From: Hymenoscyphus infarciens
Taxonomy: Eukaryota > Ascomycota > Leotiomycetes > Helotiales > Helotiaceae
Length of the DNA stretch: 25,421 nucleotides
Assembly: GCA_001414345.1 (NCBI GenBank)
Contig: LLCB01000530.1
Coordinates: forward strand, 1 to 25,421
Direction of reading: 5' to 3'
A model generated the notes under the pieces. It had not been told where the DNA came from. It saw only the letters and a program-made list of their open reading frames with translations, and made no database searches. Positions 21,686 to 25,421 of this stretch are shown piece by piece. The position numbers and the translations under genes were made by a program. Numbering within the stretch: the first letter of the stretch is position 1; each line of letters starts with the position of its first letter.

Positions 21686-24600
21686 ATGTCTGGTCCGAAT
21701 CCGAATCCGCTGATTGTTGGCATCGACGTGGGCGGTGAGCATCTACACCAAAAATCAATACCTTCAAAATCGCATGACTGACGATTTCAAGGTACCAACA
21801 CCGACTCCGTCCTCCTCAGAGTTTCTGATGGAAGTAAAATCTCAGTGCTCGCTTCGAACAAGGCAGTCACGACCTCCAATGTCACGCTAAGCGTCAGGGA
21901 TACGCTGCAAGCTTTGCTGGACAAATCGCAAGAGCCACCGGAGAAAATTGCGGCTTTGGCGATTGGGACGACTCATTTTCTTAATGCCATTATTGAGCGC
22001 GATTCTTCCAGAGTGGAAAAAGTTGCTGTTATCCGACTTGCATCTTACAATTTTTCTGCTGGACAGCCGACGTTTTCGGCATGGCCTCCAGCGTTGAGAA
22101 AGATTGTTGATGGTCATACCGCTATCGTTCCGGGCGGATGTAATATTGATGGTGGTGAGATCGCACCTGTTGACGAGACTGCTGTGAAGGAGCAGGCGAA
22201 TATTATTAAAGAGAAGGGTTTGAAGAATGTTGTCATTGTGGGAATTGGCTCTCCTATGGATAAGGACCATCACCAGGAAGCCAAGGTAAGAAGTATAATT
22301 TCTATTTTGCTGCAATATGAATATGCTTACGAGGACTAGGTCCAAGAAATCATCCAAGCAGAATTGGGGTCAACCGTCAACATCGTTTGCTCTCACCAAG
22401 TCGCCGGAGCGGGGCTACTAGCTCGCGAAAATGCTGCAATATTGAATGCTTCTATCCTCAATTTTGCACATAGAACCATCCGCGCATTTATTGGTGCCAT
22501 GGGAAAAATCGGACTCCAATGTCCTCTCTATCTCTCATCAAATGAAGGCCATCTTTTGACATTTACCGAAGCCTTGAAATTCCCCATCCGCATCTTTTCT
22601 TCGGGAGCCACCAATTCCATTCGAGGTGCTGCATTACTAGCAGGTGATCAAATCGGCCCAAACGGATGTATCGTTGTTGATATTGGTGGCACCACCACTG
22701 ATGTTGGGTATCTGCTCAAGAATGGCTACCCTCGACTAGCGAAGAGCTACACCGACCTAGCAGGTGTGAAAATAAACTTAGAGATCCCGTCTGTTGAAAG
22801 CATAGGTCTAGGTGGGGGGTCCCTTGTACGAGTTTCCGAGGATGGGAAGCAAGCATCCGTGGGACCAGAGAGTGTGGGTCATGATATTTTGCCCAAAGCA
22901 TTATGCTTTGGGGGGAATGTCATGACTGCGACCGATATTGCAGCTTCAACCGGAGCAAAGATCGGGAATACGAAGGTGGAATTACCCGAGTCAACTGTGA
23001 CAAAAGCAAAAGAAGCCATAAAGCGGATGCTTGAAGTCACGATTGATCGGACAAAATTCTCCCCTGAGGCATGTTCAGTGATATTGGTTGGAGGAGGATC
23101 AATCCTCTGCCCGGATTCAATTGACGGTGTTGACAAGATCATTCTGCCAGAACATGCCGATGTTGCAAACGCGATTGGCGCAGCAATGGCAAAAATCTCA
23201 GGAAGTTCCGAGTTCGTTGTCAAAACTGTTGACACGAGTGTTGAAATTGAGAAAGCGAAAGCACTAGCAATCGATGATGCTGTCTCAAGAGGTGGTGATC
23301 GAAATCAAGTGACTGTTCTCAACGAGCAAGCTACTGGCATTCCCTACTCTGATGGTAAAGTCAATATTCGCGTAGATGTTGCATGTGCAGCCGATCATGG
23401 CCGAGCTCGTCAAGAAATGCTCAAAGAAGGCCCAGTGGCTGAAGAAGAGTTATACGAGGAGACTAAAGCTCATCAAGTTCCAGAAAATGCCTTTATAAAA
23501 GCCGAAGAAAAGATTGACCTGACAACATACAAGCCATCAGTGGACGCGAATGGTATTTGGTCACTCTCCAAAACCGACATCGATTTTATCTCGATTGGCT
23601 GCTACATGCTCGGTTCTGGTGGGGGAGGGTCACCTTACGGTGTTTACCTCGAGCTCGCTCAGTTGCTCGTAGAGGGACATACCATGAAAATCAGGAGTCT
23701 CGAAAGTCTAACTCCAGGAGATATACTACCACCGATCGCCGCTGTGGGAACACCAGCAGTCAGTAACGAACGACCTGGTGGAGATTTGATGCTTCATGCA
23801 CTTGCCGAGATGTCTAAAGTTATGTCGCTCGAGTATACCACAATGCTTGCAACAGAAATTGGAGGTAGCAACGGTCTCCAACCTTTGGAATGGGGTAGCT
23901 CGAAATACTACAATATTCCAACAGTGGACGCCGACTTCATGGGTAAGTTTCCCTCTTCCCGTCTAGTGTCAAAGCTAAAACAGTTTAGGACGCGCGTACC
24001 CAAGTTTCGAAATGTGCTCGCCATATGTTACAGCCACATCAATCAACGAGTTGCTCCCAGTAACACTTTGCAGTGGAACAGGAGTAAACCACGTTATCAC
24101 CGCTGATCAACCCGACCAAGCTGCAGCAAGTATGGCAATATCAACAGCGGTGTTTAGTATGGGGTAAGCCCCCCCCCCCCTCTATAAATTCCCTCCTAAC
24201 ACATGAAAATAGTATCGCAGCAGGCGGCGTCTCCAAACCAATGTCCGGACCCGAAGTCCAACGAACCGGCATCCCAAATTCTTACTCTCTAGCCTGGCGA
24301 CTTGGTCGCGTTGTCTCAATCGCTCAACAAACATCTTCTCTTTCCACCGTGACAGACAAGATTATCAACGAATGTGGGGGCAGCAGAAGCGCTCGTCGCA
24401 TCTTCACGGGTAAAATCAGGAGTGTGGAGAGTAGTTTGACTACCTCAGCTCATAGCGTGGGCAAGGTTGTGATTGAGCGGCTAAGCGAGAATGAGATGGA
24501 GAATGAGGCTGACCGCGTTGATGGCTACGCGGAAGTGCATATTCCATTCAAGAATGAGAATCTGGCTGTTGTTGGGAAGAATGATGAGGGGAAGGAGACG

Positions 24601-24968
24601 GTACGTCTTCCTACACCATTTTTTGAAGAGAAGTTCCTGAACTAATACTGTTAGGTTTTGGCTACGGTTCCGGATTTGATTTTCCTGCTGGATGTGAGTA
24701 AGGGTGAGAATATTGGGACGCAAGAATATAGGTATGTTCATTTGACTTGCTTTGGATGTTGAAAGAGGGCACTGACGAGGAATTTAGATACGGGTTGAAA
24801 GTTGCGGTTATGACTGTTGCTCCTCATCTTATTTGGGTTACTAAACGGGGTCTTGAAATTGTTGGACCGAGGGTCTTCCATCTTCCGTATGATTACACTT
24901 CGCCAATTATCTATACCAAACCTCGAAGTGTGATTGAAGAATTTCGGGTTAACGAAGGCGGGACGTAG
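21686..24968 (+). CDS. Hydantoinase/oxoprolinase (HyuA-type) fused to DUF917, seven exons
   Basis: Exons: 21686-21734, 21792-22285, 22340-23942, 23989-24163, 24213-24600, 24655-24731, 24788-24968. Six GT-AG introns of 46-57 nt join in frame to 988 aa. The N-terminal half is a hydantoinase/oxoprolinase of the ASKHA ATPase fold. It has phosphate loop DVGGTNTD (14-21), AIGTTHFLNAI (73-83), second phosphate motif DIGGTTTD (295-302), GLGGGS (337-342) and adenosine-type VGGGS (431-435). These enzymes use ATP to open cyclic amides such as 5-oxoproline or hydantoins. From about residue 585 to the end is a DUF917 domain, with CYMLGSGGGGSPY near its start and the GRAYPSFEM block after intron 3. DUF917 has no firmly assigned reaction. 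There is no signal peptide, so it is probably cytosolic. It is divergent from an NCS1 permease. The substrate is not determined; 5-oxoproline, hydantoin, allantoin or a related ureide are candidates. Confidence 0.95.
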
Positions 24969-25209
24969 ATTTTTTAGAATGTGAATCTACTTTGATATGA
25001 CAGGAGAGAGCCTTTTGAAAGCAATAAAATTTGATTTTGGAAATCGAATACTTGTTTTTTGAACTGGTTCTTCTTTATTTGGAGCCATCACCTCGTAGGA
25101 TGCCAAGTAATGTACCAAGTAAATTGCTCTCCCGGGATCCGTTGTGAGTTTTATGCCGTGCATGATATATGTTACATACACATACTCCATTCAACCGGCC
25201 ACGTCTCAA
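24969..25209 (+). other. 3' flank of the hydantoinase gene with poly(A) signal
   Basis: AATAAA at 25023-25028 lies 55 bases after the stop codon and is a likely polyadenylation signal. The rest up to the foldback element shows no gene. Confidence 0.5.
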
Positions 25210-25421
25210 TACTATCCCCCCCCCTTAAGTATATGTAATCCCCACTTCGCGGGTCCTGTGCAATGTCAAAGCGCTGAGCCAATAAGCAGAGTCAAAGTTA
25301 AAAAATAGAATGGTAAAGAAGCTTCTATTGGCTAAAAACCCTGACCTTACCAGGACTTTACACAGCCTCCCCCAGTCTCCACTCGACCCACTTTACAAAT
25401 ACTTAAGGGGGGGGGATAGTA
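25210..25421. mobile_element. Foldback MITE with 28-bp terminal inverted repeats
   Basis: The left end (25210-25237) begins TACTATCCCCCCCCCTTAAG. The right end (25394-25421) is its reverse complement over 28 positions with one mismatch, including the nine-base C/G run. TA at 25210-25211 and 25420-25421 would be the target-site duplication of a Tc1/mariner-like transposase, leaving a 208-bp element. Further internal inverted matches (AGCCAATA near 25277 with TATTGGCT near 25326) extend the stem. It has no coding capacity, so it would be a non-autonomous element moved in trans. It lies about 240 bp past the hydantoinase stop. Its right end coincides with the window end, so a longer repeat outward cannot be excluded. 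Confidence 0.85.

Noticed and set aside
24169..24180. Run of twelve Cs in the fourth intron of the hydantoinase gene, suspected to be part of another MITE
   Set aside because: No inverted partner or TA flanks nearby. It is a simple homopolymer in an intron whose splice signals are otherwise good.

Overview
The window comes from a filamentous ascomycete (Pezizomycotina). Three genes are split by short GT-AG introns of 46-98 nt with CTAAC/CTGAC-like branch sites. The gene products are fungal in type. About 9 kb is AT-rich DNA nearly devoid of CpA and TpG, the signature of repeat-induced point mutation (RIP). The species cannot be named from what is visible; a two-compartment genome with gene-rich islands beside RIP-made AT-rich blocks is clear.

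Layout. 1-152: four copies of a 38-bp tandem repeat cut by the window edge. 153-2576: no gene supported. 2577-3944 (-): a one-exon gene for a basic, proline/serine/arginine-rich protein with two C-terminal glycine-zipper segments, function unknown. 3945-5215: no confident gene, one 9-bp minisatellite. 5217-5800: a small RIP-mutated AT-rich island, possibly a solo LTR. 5904-8463 (-): a six-exon ABC-F ATPase (751 aa). 8464-9560: no gene. 9560-18905: a large RIP-mutated block. Inside it lies a complete but dead Ty3/gypsy chromovirus-type retrotransposon on the minus strand (10531-18377), with 381-bp LTRs, a Gag zinc knuckle, RT, integrase C-terminus and chromodomain. 19068-20928 (-): a four-exon NCS1 nucleobase/hydantoin-type permease (549 aa). 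21686-24968 (+): a seven-exon HyuA-type hydantoinase/oxoprolinase fused to DUF917 (988 aa). 25210-25421: a 212-bp foldback element (MITE) with 28-bp terminal inverted repeats and TA flanks.

How the genes fit together. The permease and the hydantoinase-DUF917 gene are divergently transcribed from a shared 757-bp intergenic region. It holds three GATA-factor sites within 19 bp, 45-65 bp upstream of the hydantoinase ATG, plus a CCAAT box. Uptake carrier, ATP-dependent cyclic-amide hydrolase and nitrogen-catabolite GATA sites together suggest a small nitrogen-scavenging module for a cyclic ureide or lactam such as hydantoin, allantoin or 5-oxoproline. This is the most interesting biology here; the substrate is not determined by the sequence.

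The exon coordinates were derived by hand from splice signals and reading-frame continuity. All three multi-exon models close in frame, with lengths typical of their families.
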